From: Lutimonas zeaxanthinifaciens
Lineage (GTDB): Bacteria > Bacteroidota > Bacteroidia > Flavobacteriales > Flavobacteriaceae
Direction of reading: 5' to 3'
Length of the DNA: 64,000 bases
Assembly: GCF_030503675.1 (NCBI RefSeq)
Contig: NZ_CP129964.1
Location: 2,666,001 to 2,730,000 of the forward strand
The translations under genes and the position numbers were made by a program. This document shows, piece after piece, positions 53,333-62,195 of the stretch. Every line of letters begins with the position of its first letter. The stretch's first letter is position 1. The notes beneath the pieces were generated by a model, which did not search any database, was not told where the DNA came from, and was given only the letters and a program-made list of their open reading frames with translations.

Positions 53333-54796
53333 ATGAAACTTAGAAATCGATCCTTACTTAAAAATCAATCCTATATTAATGGGAACTTTACAGACGCTTC
53401 CTCAGGAAAAACCTTTTCCGTTGTCAACCCTTATGACGGAAACCTTATCACTCAAGTATCCAATTGCGACAGAACAGATACGAAAAAAGCGATTTTGGCG
53501 GCACAATATGCCCTGGATGGCTGGAAAAAATTAACCGGGATTGAAAGAGGCCGTATTTTGAGAAGATGGTATGAATTACAAATAGAACATCTTGAAGATT
53601 TGGCCATTTTGTTAACTGCTGAACAAGGCAAGCCACTTGTAGAGTCTCGTGGAGAGATTCTTTACGGCGCCTCTTTTGTTGAGTGGTTTGCTGAAGAAGC
53701 AAAAAGAGTATATGGCGATATTATTCCTGCACATCAGCAAGACATAAGAATCAGTGTAATAAAACAACCCGTGGGTGTAGTGGCGGCAATAACACCTTGG
53801 AATTTTCCCAACGCCATGATTACCAGAAAAGTAGCCCCGGCACTTGCCGCAGGATGTACCATGGTATTAAAGGCCCCAAAACTTACTCCACTATCGGCTC
53901 TTGCATTGGCTGTTCTCGGAGAACAAGCAGGTATTCCGTCAGGAGTATTCAATGTCATTACAAGTGATAATGCAAGTGAAATTGGAAATGAATTAACCGA
54001 GAATCCCATCGTTAGAAAACTTTCTTTCACCGGTTCGACACCAGTGGGTAAACATCTTATTAAAAAATGCGCGGATACTGTAAAAAAAGTATCGATGGAA
54101 TTGGGTGGAAATGCCCCGTTTATCGTTTTCAGTGATGCTGATCTTGATAAAGCTGTTGAAGGGGTGATTAACTCTAAATTCAGAAATGCCGGGCAAACCT
54201 GTGTTTGCAGTAATAGAATATTTGTACAAGAAGAGGTTTATGATGTGTTTAATTCTAAACTGGCGGCAGCGATAAAGAAGTTGCGCTTAGGAAATGGTTT
54301 GGATGAACAAGTACATATCGGGCCCTTAGTTGAAGAAAAAGCCGTAAAATTTGTAGAGGATCTTGTAGCCGATGCCAAGGACCATGGTGCTCAAATTTTG
54401 ACAGGTGGCAAGCGATACAATCTGCATGAAGACTCCTTAATCTATGAACCAACACTCTTGACAGATGCTACCCAGAATATGAGGATCTTTAGAGAGGAAA
54501 TATTTGGCCCTGTTGCACCAATCTATGAATTCAGAAATGAAGAGGAAGTAATCAAAATGGCCAATGATACGCCTTATGGCCTGGCATGTTATTTTTATGG
54601 AAAAGATTTCGCTCAGATAACACGTGTTTCAGAAGCTTTAGAATATGGAATGGTTGGAATTAACACAGGAAAAATATCTACTACCCTTGCACCATTTGGA
54701 GGAATAAAAGAAAGCGGGTTTGGCAGAGAAGGCTCCAAATATGGAATTGACGAATATCTGGAAATCAAATATCTGTGCTTTGGCGATATAAACTAA
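53333..54796 (+). CDS. gabD: Succinate-semialdehyde dehydrogenase-type aldehyde dehydrogenase
   Basis: The 487-residue protein shows PWNFPNAMITRKVAPALAAG, FTGSTPVGKHL, MELGGNAPFIVF and the catalytic Cys in NAGQTCVCSNR, followed by GGIKESGFGREG, all in the GabD subfamily pattern. It oxidises succinate semialdehyde or a related short semialdehyde to the acid, feeding the TCA cycle. It is the last gene of the Lrp operon and is followed by a long hairpin (54796-54853). Confidence 0.9.
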   Translation: MKLRNRSLLKNQSYINGNFTDASSGKTFSVVNPYDGNLITQVSNCDRTDTKKAILAAQYALDGWKKLTGIERGRILRRWYELQIEHLEDLAILLTAEQGKPLVESRGEILYGASFVEWFAEEAKRVYGDIIPAHQQDIRISVIKQPVGVVAAITPWNFPNAMITRKVAPALAAGCTMVLKAPKLTPLSALALAVLGEQAGIPSGVFNVITSDNASEIGNELTENPIVRKLSFTGSTPVGKHLIKKCADTVKKVSMELGGNAPFIVFSDADLDKAVEGVINSKFRNAGQTCVCSNRIFVQEEVYDVFNSKLAAAIKKLRLGNGLDEQVHIGPLVEEKAVKFVEDLVADAKDHGAQILTGGKRYNLHEDSLIYEPTLLTDATQNMRIFREEIFGPVAPIYEFRNEEEVIKMANDTPYGLACYFYGKDFAQITRVSEALEYGMVGINTGKISTTLAPFGGIKESGFGREGSKYGIDEYLEIKYLCFGDIN

Positions 54797-54853
54797 AGAA
54801 TTACAGCCTCCTCTTATGAATAATTAGTAAAACGAGAGGAGGCTATAATTCTT
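54796..54853. terminator. Long convergent-gene hairpin between gabD and the GH3 gene
   Basis: Arms 54796-54814 and 54835-54853 pair in 18 of 19 positions around a 20-base loop; the core is AGCCTCCTCT/AGAGGAGGCT. It starts at the last base of the gabD stop and ends 12 bases before the GH3 stop. There is no clear T-run on the plus strand, so it is a terminator-like barrier for both convergent transcripts. Confidence 0.65.
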
Positions 54854-54865
54854 GATTTCAATTCA

Positions 54866-57127
54866 CTATTTCATGAAATTTGTAACCTCGAATTCATCCT
54901 TGAGCAATTGATCGGCACTTGAGCTGGGCCCCATATACAATTCATATTCCATCTCTTCAACCTTCCATTCCTTTTCTTCAGGATCGTACCAAGCCAGATC
55001 CTCAACCTTAACTTCAAACGGAACTACTTTGGTCTCACCCGGTTGAAGTTTTATTTTATCAAAGCCTCTTAACAATTTTACAGGTCGATCAATTTGAGAA
55101 TTTTTAAAGCCTACATATAACTGAACTATTTCTTCTCCGGCCATATCTCCTGTATTGGTTACCTCAATACTTGCTTTTAAGGTATCATCTGGTGTTAACG
55201 CTGAATTTTGAATAGTCAAATTATTATAAGCGTAACTGGTATAGCTTAATCCGTAACCGAAGGGGTAGGCTACCTCAATATCATTCTTGTCAAACAGGGT
55301 ATAACCATGATAGTAACCATATTCAATTTTAAGCGTGTAAGGATTAAAGTAAGGGTAGTCAGAATCATTTCTGGCAATGGAGAAAGGCAATTTTCCACTT
55401 GGATTGACTTTTCCATATAAGACATTTGCCAGTGCCGTCCCTCCTTCCATACCGCTATACCATGCAAACACTATTGACGGCACTTTGGATTCCCAGGCAT
55501 TCATATTGATGGCGCTTCCTCCAACGTAAACAACTACCACCTTCTTATTAACCGAGGACACAGCCTCTATAAGAGCTTCGTCTTCAGGTAATAAGCGCAA
55601 ACTTTCTCTGTCACCGCCAATTCCTTTTTCACCCAGTAATCTTCCGGCTTCAGCAGATTTTTCCATATCATCTTTCATATTGATATACTCACCTTCATTC
55701 TCAAAAGTATAACCCACAACTAGGATTACCTGATCCGATTGCTTGGCCTTTTCTGCTGCAAGTTGAGTGTCGGGGCCATCATATAATTCAATCTCATTAC
55801 CTATCGATTCATTTAAGGATTTGATCCCCTCATAAGGGGTTGTTATATTCAATGATGTGGAATTACTGCTGCCATGGTCTCCGGTGTTCTCTGCATTGGC
55901 AAGCCGTCCTAAAACCAAAACTTTTTGTCCGGATTCAGAGGCTAAAGGAAGTAAGTTATCGTTCTTGATAAGGACCATGCTCTTCTCGGCAGCAACTCTT
56001 GCCAGAGCTACATGCGATTCTTTTTCTATTTCCTCATAGCCATAGGTTTCCTGATCGTCGCTAAAGGAATATTTAAGCCTTGTTTCAAGGGTTCGGGTTA
56101 CAATCTTGTCTATATCTGCTTCGCTGATTTCTCCATTTTCTATTCCTTCTTCAAGAATTTCGTATTTGTATACTTGCTGATAGGGCATTTCAACATCCAG
56201 CCCTGCTTTTACGCTGCCTATTCCGTCATAGGTTCCTTTAAACCAATCTGAACTTACAAATCCTTTAAAACCCCATTCATTTCTTAAGATATCATTTAAA
56301 AGATATTTATTATTTGCCAGATACTCTCCCCTCACCTTATTGTAAGCACTCATGATGGAAGCCGGTTTCCCAACCTGTATGGTTTTCTTGAAATGGGGCA
56401 GATAAACTTCTCTTAAGGTTCTTTCATCAAGTTCAACATCAACCACGAACCTTGAATTATCCAGGCTGTTCAGGGCAAAGTGTTTTGGGCAGGCCATTAC
56501 GTTGTGCTTCTCTATTCCTCTCACGGCGGCTACTCCAAATTCACCCAATAACCATGGATCCTCCCCATAGGTTTCCTGGGCCCTGCCCCAAGCAGGATGA
56601 CGCAACAAATTGATACAGGGTGTCGCAGCGTAATTTACTTTATTCGCTCTCATTTCAATGGCAATCACTTCATGGATTCTTTCTTCCAGATCCACGTCCC
56701 AACTTGCTCCGCGGGCCATTCCCACAGGAAATGTGGTCACACTATTAACTTTGTGGTCCATCACCCTGGCACCCCTTGGGCCGTCTGATAATACCCAGGG
56801 TGGAATATGTAATCTTTTGTTCTCACCAACATAAACATGCGGAAACCTGTTCTTCATCAAAAAGCCAATCGCCAATTTAGGAATCTGATACATTTTCTCC
56901 CCGTACATCTGATCGATCTTTTCCCTGAGATCCATTTTTGCAACCAGCTCTTCTGCCAGAATAGAATAACCCTCCTCGTTCTCAGGTTCAGGCAGAAGCT
57001 CCTTATCGGCCTGTAATTCGTACATATTATAATTGACACTTTTGTAATAGATACCCGCACCAAAAATTACAAGCAATACTAGAATCACACCTAATACTTT
57101 CAATATTTTAATGGCAATTTTTTTCAT
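54866..57127 (-). CDS. GH3 family beta-glycosidase with fibronectin-like domain
   Basis: From ATG 57127 the protein has 753 residues: a membrane anchor (about 5-28), GH3 N-terminal domain with KHFALNSLDN and the nucleophile D294 in FVSSDWFKG, GH3 C-terminal domain with acid/base region DRESLRLLPEDEALI, and a fibronectin type III-like domain (about 645-735; STEVTNTGDMAGEEIVQLYV-like). This is the full beta-glucosidase layout. It differs from the GH3 at 20928 in having the last domain. A Nudix-regulator operator lies 10 bases upstream of the ATG; the frame's TTG at 57157 is inside that operator and is rejected. Confidence 0.9.
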   Translation of the reverse strand: MKKIAIKILKVLGVILVLLVIFGAGIYYKSVNYNMYELQADKELLPEPENEEGYSILAEELVAKMDLREKIDQMYGEKMYQIPKLAIGFLMKNRFPHVYVGENKRLHIPPWVLSDGPRGARVMDHKVNSVTTFPVGMARGASWDVDLEERIHEVIAIEMRANKVNYAATPCINLLRHPAWGRAQETYGEDPWLLGEFGVAAVRGIEKHNVMACPKHFALNSLDNSRFVVDVELDERTLREVYLPHFKKTIQVGKPASIMSAYNKVRGEYLANNKYLLNDILRNEWGFKGFVSSDWFKGTYDGIGSVKAGLDVEMPYQQVYKYEILEEGIENGEISEADIDKIVTRTLETRLKYSFSDDQETYGYEEIEKESHVALARVAAEKSMVLIKNDNLLPLASESGQKVLVLGRLANAENTGDHGSSNSTSLNITTPYEGIKSLNESIGNEIELYDGPDTQLAAEKAKQSDQVILVVGYTFENEGEYINMKDDMEKSAEAGRLLGEKGIGGDRESLRLLPEDEALIEAVSSVNKKVVVVYVGGSAINMNAWESKVPSIVFAWYSGMEGGTALANVLYGKVNPSGKLPFSIARNDSDYPYFNPYTLKIEYGYYHGYTLFDKNDIEVAYPFGYGLSYTSYAYNNLTIQNSALTPDDTLKASIEVTNTGDMAGEEIVQLYVGFKNSQIDRPVKLLRGFDKIKLQPGETKVVPFEVKVEDLAWYDPEEKEWKVEEMEYELYMGPSSSADQLLKDEFEVTNFMK

Positions 57128-57137
57128 GACTTTATTT

Positions 57138-57158
57138 ATTGTGTTATAATGACACAAT
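57138..57158. promoter_or_regulatory. Operator 3 of the Nudix-type regulator
   Basis: ATTGTGT-N7-ACACAAT, with the same arms and spacer as the two sites at 22931 and 22968, lies 10 bases before the GH3 ATG at 57127. This links the gene to the regulator at 23011-23784, 33 kb away. Confidence 0.85.
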
Positions 57159-57238
57159 ATTACGGCAAAAGAAGAAAATAACCAAGTGAAATCGTATAAA
57201 ATACGGTGAGAAGAAGCTTATGATTTTTGTCCCAAGGG

Positions 57239-57733
57239 TTACATCAGGCTTTTTTCCATAATGTAGTCATCCATCACGAAACCATTACCTATATCCTGTA
57301 CCACTTCACCCCTCTTTTCAAAGCCTATTCGCTGATAGGCACTGATCGAATTTTGGTTAAATCGATTCACGGTTAATTGAACTGAACTGCATCCTTTCCC
57401 TTTTGCGCTTTCGAATATGTGATTCATCGCCAGTCTGCCGAATCCTTTTCCTCGTTCATTCTTTAATAGATAGATTTTACTCAGGAACAGTGCATTTTGA
57501 CGTTTTTCATAGGCCAGATATCCAATGGGATCTTCATTCTTGGTGATCATAATATAGGTATAACCATTTTCAATCTGTACCTTCATACTGTCGGTCGATT
57601 GAAATTTATCAAGCATATAAACCACTTGTTCCTTGCCAATGATGGGGGTATAGTGCTCATGCCATATCACCTCTGCCATTGTTTCGATCCGGTCGAGGTC
57701 ATTTTTTTCGGTTACTGAAGTAAACTTAATCAT
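57239..57733 (-). CDS. GNAT family N-acetyltransferase
   Basis: From ATG 57733 the protein has 164 residues with the GNAT core: strand IMITKNEDPIGYLAYEK, LSKIYLLKNERGKGFGRLAM (acetyl-CoA pyrophosphate loop R/Q-x-x-G-x-G/A) and SAYQRIGFEKRGEVV. It transfers an acetyl group from acetyl-CoA to an amine; the substrate is unknown. A start at 57766 would overlap the SDR stop by 23 bases; 57733 leaves a 10-base gap and fits other family starts. It is downstream of the SDR on the same strand. Confidence 0.85.
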   Translation of the reverse strand: MIKFTSVTEKNDLDRIETMAEVIWHEHYTPIIGKEQVVYMLDKFQSTDSMKVQIENGYTYIMITKNEDPIGYLAYEKRQNALFLSKIYLLKNERGKGFGRLAMNHIFESAKGKGCSSVQLTVNRFNQNSISAYQRIGFEKRGEVVQDIGNGFVMDDYIMEKSLM

Positions 57734-57743
57734 TACACTGTCC

Positions 57744-58517
57744 TTATTTAAGGGTCCACCCACCATCTATCGTGATGATTTCCCCCGTGATTAATGAGGA
57801 AGCCGGTGCGGCCAAAAAAAGAACCACAGAAGCCACCTCTTCCGGCTTCCCGATTCTGCCTAAAGGTATTCTGTCTATTACACTTTGCCTGAATTCTTTG
57901 TCTTTCAGCCACGGCTCAGTTCCCGGGGTTTCAATAAAGGTGGGAGCAACCGCGTTAACCTGGATATTGTATCGGGCCCATTCTGAAGCCAGGTTTTTGG
58001 TCATATGATTCACTGCTGCTTTACTCATACAGTATACGGATTCATCATCAAGGGTTATTGTTCCTGCCTGGGAACTCATATTGATGATTCTGCCTCCTCC
58101 TTGTTTTATCATATGTTTTGCCACCATCTGTGAGGTAAAAAACATTGCTTTCACATTCAGGTTCATGGTTAGATCATAATCAGATTCTGTTACATCCAAA
58201 GCCTCATTTGCCGGAGCCACCCCTACATTATTGACCAAAATATCAATCTTGCCAAGATTATCAATGACCTTTTCCACGGCACTTTGGATCTCCTGAACAG
58301 TAGATACGTCCATTTGCACTCTTATCACGTTTCTACCCATCAACTTGATCTCAGATTCAAGATCTGAGGCGCTATTGACATCTCTAAGCCCCAAAGCAAT
58401 TTCAGCACCTCCTTTGGCCAAGGCTAGGGCACAGGCTCTTCCTAAACCTTTCGCGGCCCCCGTTATCAAAGCAACCTTTCCTTTTACACCGTACGTTGTT
58501 GACTCATTATACTCCAT
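57744..58517 (-). CDS. Short-chain dehydrogenase/reductase (SDR), glucose 1-dehydrogenase/FabG-like
   Basis: The 257-residue protein has TGAAKGLG (19-26), NNVG (96-99), S148/149 and Y162-x-x-x-K166. NNVG replaces the more usual NNAG. It is close in layout to FabG/glucose 1-dehydrogenase enzymes. It precedes the GNAT gene by 10 bases on the same strand. The substrate cannot be told from sequence. Confidence 0.9.
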   Translation of the reverse strand: MEYNESTTYGVKGKVALITGAAKGLGRACALALAKGGAEIALGLRDVNSASDLESEIKLMGRNVIRVQMDVSTVQEIQSAVEKVIDNLGKIDILVNNVGVAPANEALDVTESDYDLTMNLNVKAMFFTSQMVAKHMIKQGGGRIINMSSQAGTITLDDESVYCMSKAAVNHMTKNLASEWARYNIQVNAVAPTFIETPGTEPWLKDKEFRQSVIDRIPLGRIGKPEEVASVVLFLAAPASSLITGEIITIDGGWTLK

Positions 58518-58637
58518 GTTCCTTCATTTGATTAATGATCTGGTTTATTTTCTGATTCAGTGATTAAAATTCGGTTAAATTCTTGAATTATCCCTGCCAA
58601 ATTATTCTTTAATTAATTCTTTTTTCAAAAAATAACC

Positions 58638-58645
58638 TAAATTTG
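58638..58645 (+). promoter_or_regulatory. Possible -7 promoter element of the acidic-tail protein gene
   Basis: TAAATTTG matches TAnnTTTG about 58 bases before the ATG at 58704. A clear TTTG at 19-21 bases upstream was not found. Confidence 0.4.
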
Positions 58646-58703
58646 TCTTACTATTTATTTCGCTAAATACGATTATCTGTTACCATAGAGAAAAACTTTT
58701 GTC

Positions 58704-59006
58704 ATGAAAAGAGTTATCGTAGACTATAAAAAACTGAATCACGACATTCTGGAATTGTTGGTTGAACGATTTCCTAATGGATATGATGATTTAGACATTG
58801 TTACTTTCAGGAATGCCAATTATGAATTGATTGAAGCAGTAGAAGTCAGAACTGAAGACACCATCTATCTGGTCAAGATCAGCAAGCATGTGGCGGACAG
58901 TATGGAAAAATTTGGTGTGACCTCTGAAATTGAAGAGGAAAGTGAAGCGGAAAAAGAAGAGGATGACAAAATCCTTTCGAGTAGTCAAGAGGACGATGAT
59001 GAATAA
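58704..59006 (+). CDS. Conserved acidic-tail protein of Bacteroidota, function unknown
   Basis: The 100-residue protein has a compact N-terminal part (about 1-75, MKRVIVDYKKLNHDILELLV, ...EAVEVRTEDTIYLVKIS) and a highly acidic tail (about 76-100, many Glu/Asp and Ser). I recognise it as a small conserved flavobacterial protein of unknown role; the acidic tail suggests a partner or nucleic-acid-mimic role, but this is only inference. It is alone on the plus strand and ends before a hairpin terminator. Confidence 0.7.
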   Translation: MKRVIVDYKKLNHDILELLVERFPNGYDDLDIVTFRNANYELIEAVEVRTEDTIYLVKISKHVADSMEKFGVTSEIEEESEAEKEEDDKILSSSQEDDDE

Positions 59007-59013
59007 AGTATAA

Positions 59014-59039
59014 CCGGGTCATTTTAAAGAATGACCCGG
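59014..59039. terminator. Hairpin terminator between convergent genes
   Basis: CCGGGTCATT (59014-59023) pairs perfectly with AATGACCCGG (59030-59039) around a 6-base loop, between the acidic-tail gene (ends 59006) and the EthD gene (ends 59047). A short T-rich stretch follows on the plus side. Confidence 0.75.
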
Positions 59040-59046
59040 ATCTGTT

Positions 59047-59370
59047 TTAGATCACAACCTCACTTATTTGAACAATGGGTTCAATATTGGTAAAATTGGG
59101 CAGATCACCCATAATTTTATCCGCGTTAGGTCCGAAGGAATTCTGAAAGGATTCCAAACTCTCAAAATACAGGTTTCCAATGGCTTCAAACTCTGGAGCC
59201 GACCCCGGAGCTGAACCCGAAAGCCCTCTCTCCACGGTAGCACCGATCACAGATTTACCAAGTAGTTTTGAAACCATCCCAACATGGTCATTGGAATAGT
59301 AGTTCATATCAAAATGTTTACCTCTTGCTTTAGGATAAAGAACGCTGACTTTTAAAGATCCTTTTTTCAT
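59047..59370 (-). CDS. EthD-family reductase-like protein
   Basis: The 107-residue protein has the dimeric ferredoxin fold of EthD: KVSVLYPKARGKHFDMNYYSNDHVGMVSKLLG with the conserved Asp and His, then YFESLESFQNSFGPNADKIMGDLPNFTNIEP. EthD-type proteins are small, cofactor-free and occur near catabolic oxidases; their role is not settled. It is 36 bases after the SnoaL-like gene on the same strand and could share its transcript. Confidence 0.83.
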   Translation of the reverse strand: MKKGSLKVSVLYPKARGKHFDMNYYSNDHVGMVSKLLGKSVIGATVERGLSGSAPGSAPEFEAIGNLYFESLESFQNSFGPNADKIMGDLPNFTNIEPIVQISEVVI

Positions 59371-59406
59371 CTATTTCTATTTATAGTTCAACATTTTTTT
59401 GCTTTT

Positions 59407-60348
59407 TTAATTCTGCATAAGGCTCGCACTGTAATAGGCATTTTCACCTACAATCTTTCCATCATCATCAAAATCATGAATCAAAAATAAAGGCATCACA
59501 ATTTTTTTATCGTCCGACTTTCTGGTCATCCTGACCTTCCACCATGATTGTACAACCTTGGCATTTCCCAACCCATAATTCAGGTAATCCGGATAACCCT
59601 GAACGTCAATACTGGTAATATCAAAGGCCTCCATCATTTTTTGCATTCCCTCACGATCCTGCTCAAGGGTCATAGCATCTGTTCCAACGGCCATATGAAT
59701 ATTCCGGAAACGCGCATCATCGTGATAGTAGCTGTAAAATTTTTCCATATCCTTGTTCTCAAGAGCCGCCATCATTCGCCTGACGCTATTTATATAATCA
59801 TGATGATTGTAAATGGTCCCGTTTTTTCTTGCCTCAAAACTTTCATTTAATTCTCGCCAAACTGTACGATCGCTATAATCAATTACCGTTTCAATTTTAT
59901 TATCGGCATTTACAACATAAAGTCTGTGGACAGGCATATCTATCTTTACTCCTGTACCGTTATGAACTCCTTTTAGATGGTCCCATGTTTGTACCCATAC
60001 CACATCTTTTTGATTATCATCTTTGTATTCTATGGCATCGGGATAGGCTCCATTGGTTCTTTCCATACTTAGGTAAGCAACATTTTCTTTCCACCATTTT
60101 ACATTTTTACCCGCTCCTTCTCTGGTTCCCGGTTTTGCATCTTTGTTCGAATTGGTCCCGTTCCAGTATTTGTAGTCATCGGCAAGTAAACTCATGACTT
60201 TGTCTGAATCACCGGCAACAAATGCCTTTTTTAAATCTTCAACTACATCAATGGCAGGATGTTCCGAATAAATTGTACCATTTTTCTTTTTTTGAGAATA
60301 GGTAACGATGGTAAACACCATCAATAAAACAAGCGTTAATTTTTTCAT
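59407..60348 (-). CDS. Secreted protein with two SnoaL/NTF2-like domains
   Basis: From ATG 60348 the protein has 313 residues with a signal peptide (about 1-19) and two NTF2-like halves: one starts NGTIYSEHPAIDVVEDLKKA (about 24) and the other NGTIYNHHDYINSVRRMMAA (about 178), each followed by a helix and beta sheet with Trp-rich pockets (GKNVKWWKE; VVQSWWKVR). The repeated NGTIY header points to an internal duplication. NTF2-like proteins bind small hydrophobic ligands or act as isomerases. Two 21-bp-spaced repeat half-sites lie 77-112 bases upstream. Confidence 0.8.
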   Translation of the reverse strand: MKKLTLVLLMVFTIVTYSQKKKNGTIYSEHPAIDVVEDLKKAFVAGDSDKVMSLLADDYKYWNGTNSNKDAKPGTREGAGKNVKWWKENVAYLSMERTNGAYPDAIEYKDDNQKDVVWVQTWDHLKGVHNGTGVKIDMPVHRLYVVNADNKIETVIDYSDRTVWRELNESFEARKNGTIYNHHDYINSVRRMMAALENKDMEKFYSYYHDDARFRNIHMAVGTDAMTLEQDREGMQKMMEAFDITSIDVQGYPDYLNYGLGNAKVVQSWWKVRMTRKSDDKKIVMPLFLIHDFDDDGKIVGENAYYSASLMQN

Positions 60349-60424
60349 ACTCAATGTGATTAGTCAATAATTTTTAAAAATTTTTCCAAATAAAAGTGAA
60401 TTCAATTTAAGATGCAATCAACTA

Positions 60425-60460
60425 GGGACGAAGGGGTCTGATTAATGTCCGAAGGGGTAT
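60425..60460. promoter_or_regulatory. Direct repeat upstream of the SnoaL-like gene, probable regulator site
   Basis: GGACGAAGGGGTCTG (60426-60440) and GTCCGAAGGGGTAT (60447-60460) share CGAAGGGGT, 21 bases apart, two helical turns. The same layout recurs before the NmrA gene at 63150-63184. Confidence 0.6.
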
Positions 60461-60541
60461 TAAATTTTTTCAAATACAAAAGAAGTATTGAACAAAAAAA
60501 TTCAAATTCTTGTTTCGATATTCCAGACTCAATTTATTGTT

Positions 60542-62119
60542 TTACTCCTGGGAAGGATCAACCTTGCTTGGATGAAGTACTTTTCCTGCGTAGATCGTGT
60601 CGCATTTAGCCAGTCCTATATTTCGAAAGAAATTGGTGACAGGACCAAAAAAGGTTTTAAGAATGTTCACTTTTCCATATTCAGGATTTGAGGCCTGACC
60701 AAAGATTCTTTGCCCTATCAATTCGCATCCTCTTTTATCGAGAACATTGATCTTGAAATCAAGGCTGTCCGTCTGAACCCAATACCATCCTGAGGTTGAT
60801 ACAAGATTATTTTTTGTGCTCATGGCAACATCTCCCGTGCTAAGCTTTCCTTGTCTGAGGTTCCAGTCCGCAAGAAAATGCGCCACATCAGTGGAATCTC
60901 CAGCCTTCATAAAGGCGAGGCTGGCAAAATCTGAACCCTTCGTAACGGCCAGACCGGCGGGCCCTGCAAACATAACGGCACCTGCATCGGCAAGATTAAA
61001 TTCCTGGCTTCGCTTATATTTATCAATGAGCTTGTCAAGATCAATTCCATGTACTTTTAAATCTCTTCCTTCTATCGAAAAATCCGCAGTTAATGCTTCA
61101 AAAAACGGAGCAGAATTATCAGGGTCCCAGCTTAGACTTGCATCAAACTGACCAACACCCATCAATTTAATTCGTTTCTCATTTTCCAAAGTATCTTTTT
61201 TTTCAATAAATAAGGTTGAAAGGTCTACTCCCGGGTTATGAGAAGACAACTCAAAGACCATCTGTGGGTCATCATCATAGCGATAATCATACATCAAGCT
61301 GTATTTCTCATCTTCCATCTGAAGCTCGGCATCAGTTAACAAAACACGCCTGTCATTTAACTCAACTGAGTAATCGGAAGTAAGGATAAGAGGAATTTTG
61401 TTGAGATACAATTGTTCGATAACATTAAGATTCATTGGTAACATATGAATGGATGCCTTTCCACTGATCAAATCATTCCTTAATTGAAAATCTCCCTCTA
61501 CTTCATTGCTTTCAAAGGGTATAAGTAAATCTTTTTGTCTGTCTATGATCTCGACACGCAAATTTTCAATACGAACATTTGGAATTTTTAAAAAAAAGCC
61601 GGGAACCTCATCGTACAGATTCTTATCATCCGATTGTTCTTTTTCCTTTAATGGATCATTAATTTCTATTGGAGTAAATCCCTCGGAAATGACCATTTCA
61701 CCTAGACTGTCCCTTTCTATGCGAAGCAGAACTCCCTGAATAAACAAATCTTCAATCAGGATTTGATTGGATAATATTTCACTGAGGTTTGCTTTAAAAA
61801 CAGCTGTTTCAATTCCCAGAATTAACCTTTTCCCAGAATTCAAATCCTGCCTTTCGGGAGCGTCAAATCTCAGCTTTCTCAAGGTAACTTTCAAATCCGG
61901 GTAGGACCACAATGATCCAAGAGCGATTTCTTCAACAGAAAAATCTCCGATTAATTTTTTGTTCACCTGAGTCAGTAGCTCCTTGCTGATATCATTCTTT
62001 CGGCTATTTAGATACATAAAAAAGCCCAAACCTAAAAGCAACATTATGCTAAGCAATATAATGACACCACGAAATAAGACTCTTAATATTCCCGAATTTT
62101 TTACAGATTTTGCTACCAT
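60542..62119 (-). CDS. AsmA-like family protein
   Basis: The 525-residue protein (ATG at 62119) has an N-terminal membrane anchor (about 14-38) and a long beta-rich remainder of the AsmA type, starting LLTQVNKKLIGDFSVEEIAL and with VTLRKLRFDAPE early on, which is the usual AsmA N-terminal region, and a repeated strand pattern after. AsmA-like proteins act in the envelope, in outer-membrane assembly or lipid transport. The TTG at 62122 is rejected. It is flanked by unrelated genes on the same strand; no operon is clear. Confidence 0.75.
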   Translation of the reverse strand: MVAKSVKNSGILRVLFRGVIILLSIMLLLGLGFFMYLNSRKNDISKELLTQVNKKLIGDFSVEEIALGSLWSYPDLKVTLRKLRFDAPERQDLNSGKRLILGIETAVFKANLSEILSNQILIEDLFIQGVLLRIERDSLGEMVISEGFTPIEINDPLKEKEQSDDKNLYDEVPGFFLKIPNVRIENLRVEIIDRQKDLLIPFESNEVEGDFQLRNDLISGKASIHMLPMNLNVIEQLYLNKIPLILTSDYSVELNDRRVLLTDAELQMEDEKYSLMYDYRYDDDPQMVFELSSHNPGVDLSTLFIEKKDTLENEKRIKLMGVGQFDASLSWDPDNSAPFFEALTADFSIEGRDLKVHGIDLDKLIDKYKRSQEFNLADAGAVMFAGPAGLAVTKGSDFASLAFMKAGDSTDVAHFLADWNLRQGKLSTGDVAMSTKNNLVSTSGWYWVQTDSLDFKINVLDKRGCELIGQRIFGQASNPEYGKVNILKTFFGPVTNFFRNIGLAKCDTIYAGKVLHPSKVDPSQE

Positions 62120-62195
62120 CAATGTTCTGGTCTATTTAGCTTAGATCGATAAACTATTTAAATCAAAGTTAACCAAATACCGATGATTACAATAA

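Noticed and set aside
57127-57157. TTG start that would lengthen the GH3 protein at its N-terminus
   Set aside because: It lies inside the 21-bp operator and adds ten residues before a normal MKKIAIK membrane-anchor start; ATG 57127 is preferred.
57226-57241. GTCCCAAGGGTTA as a third copy of the 21-bp repeat motif
   Set aside because: It overlaps the 3' end of the GNAT gene, lacks the partner half-site 21 bases away, and matches only partly.
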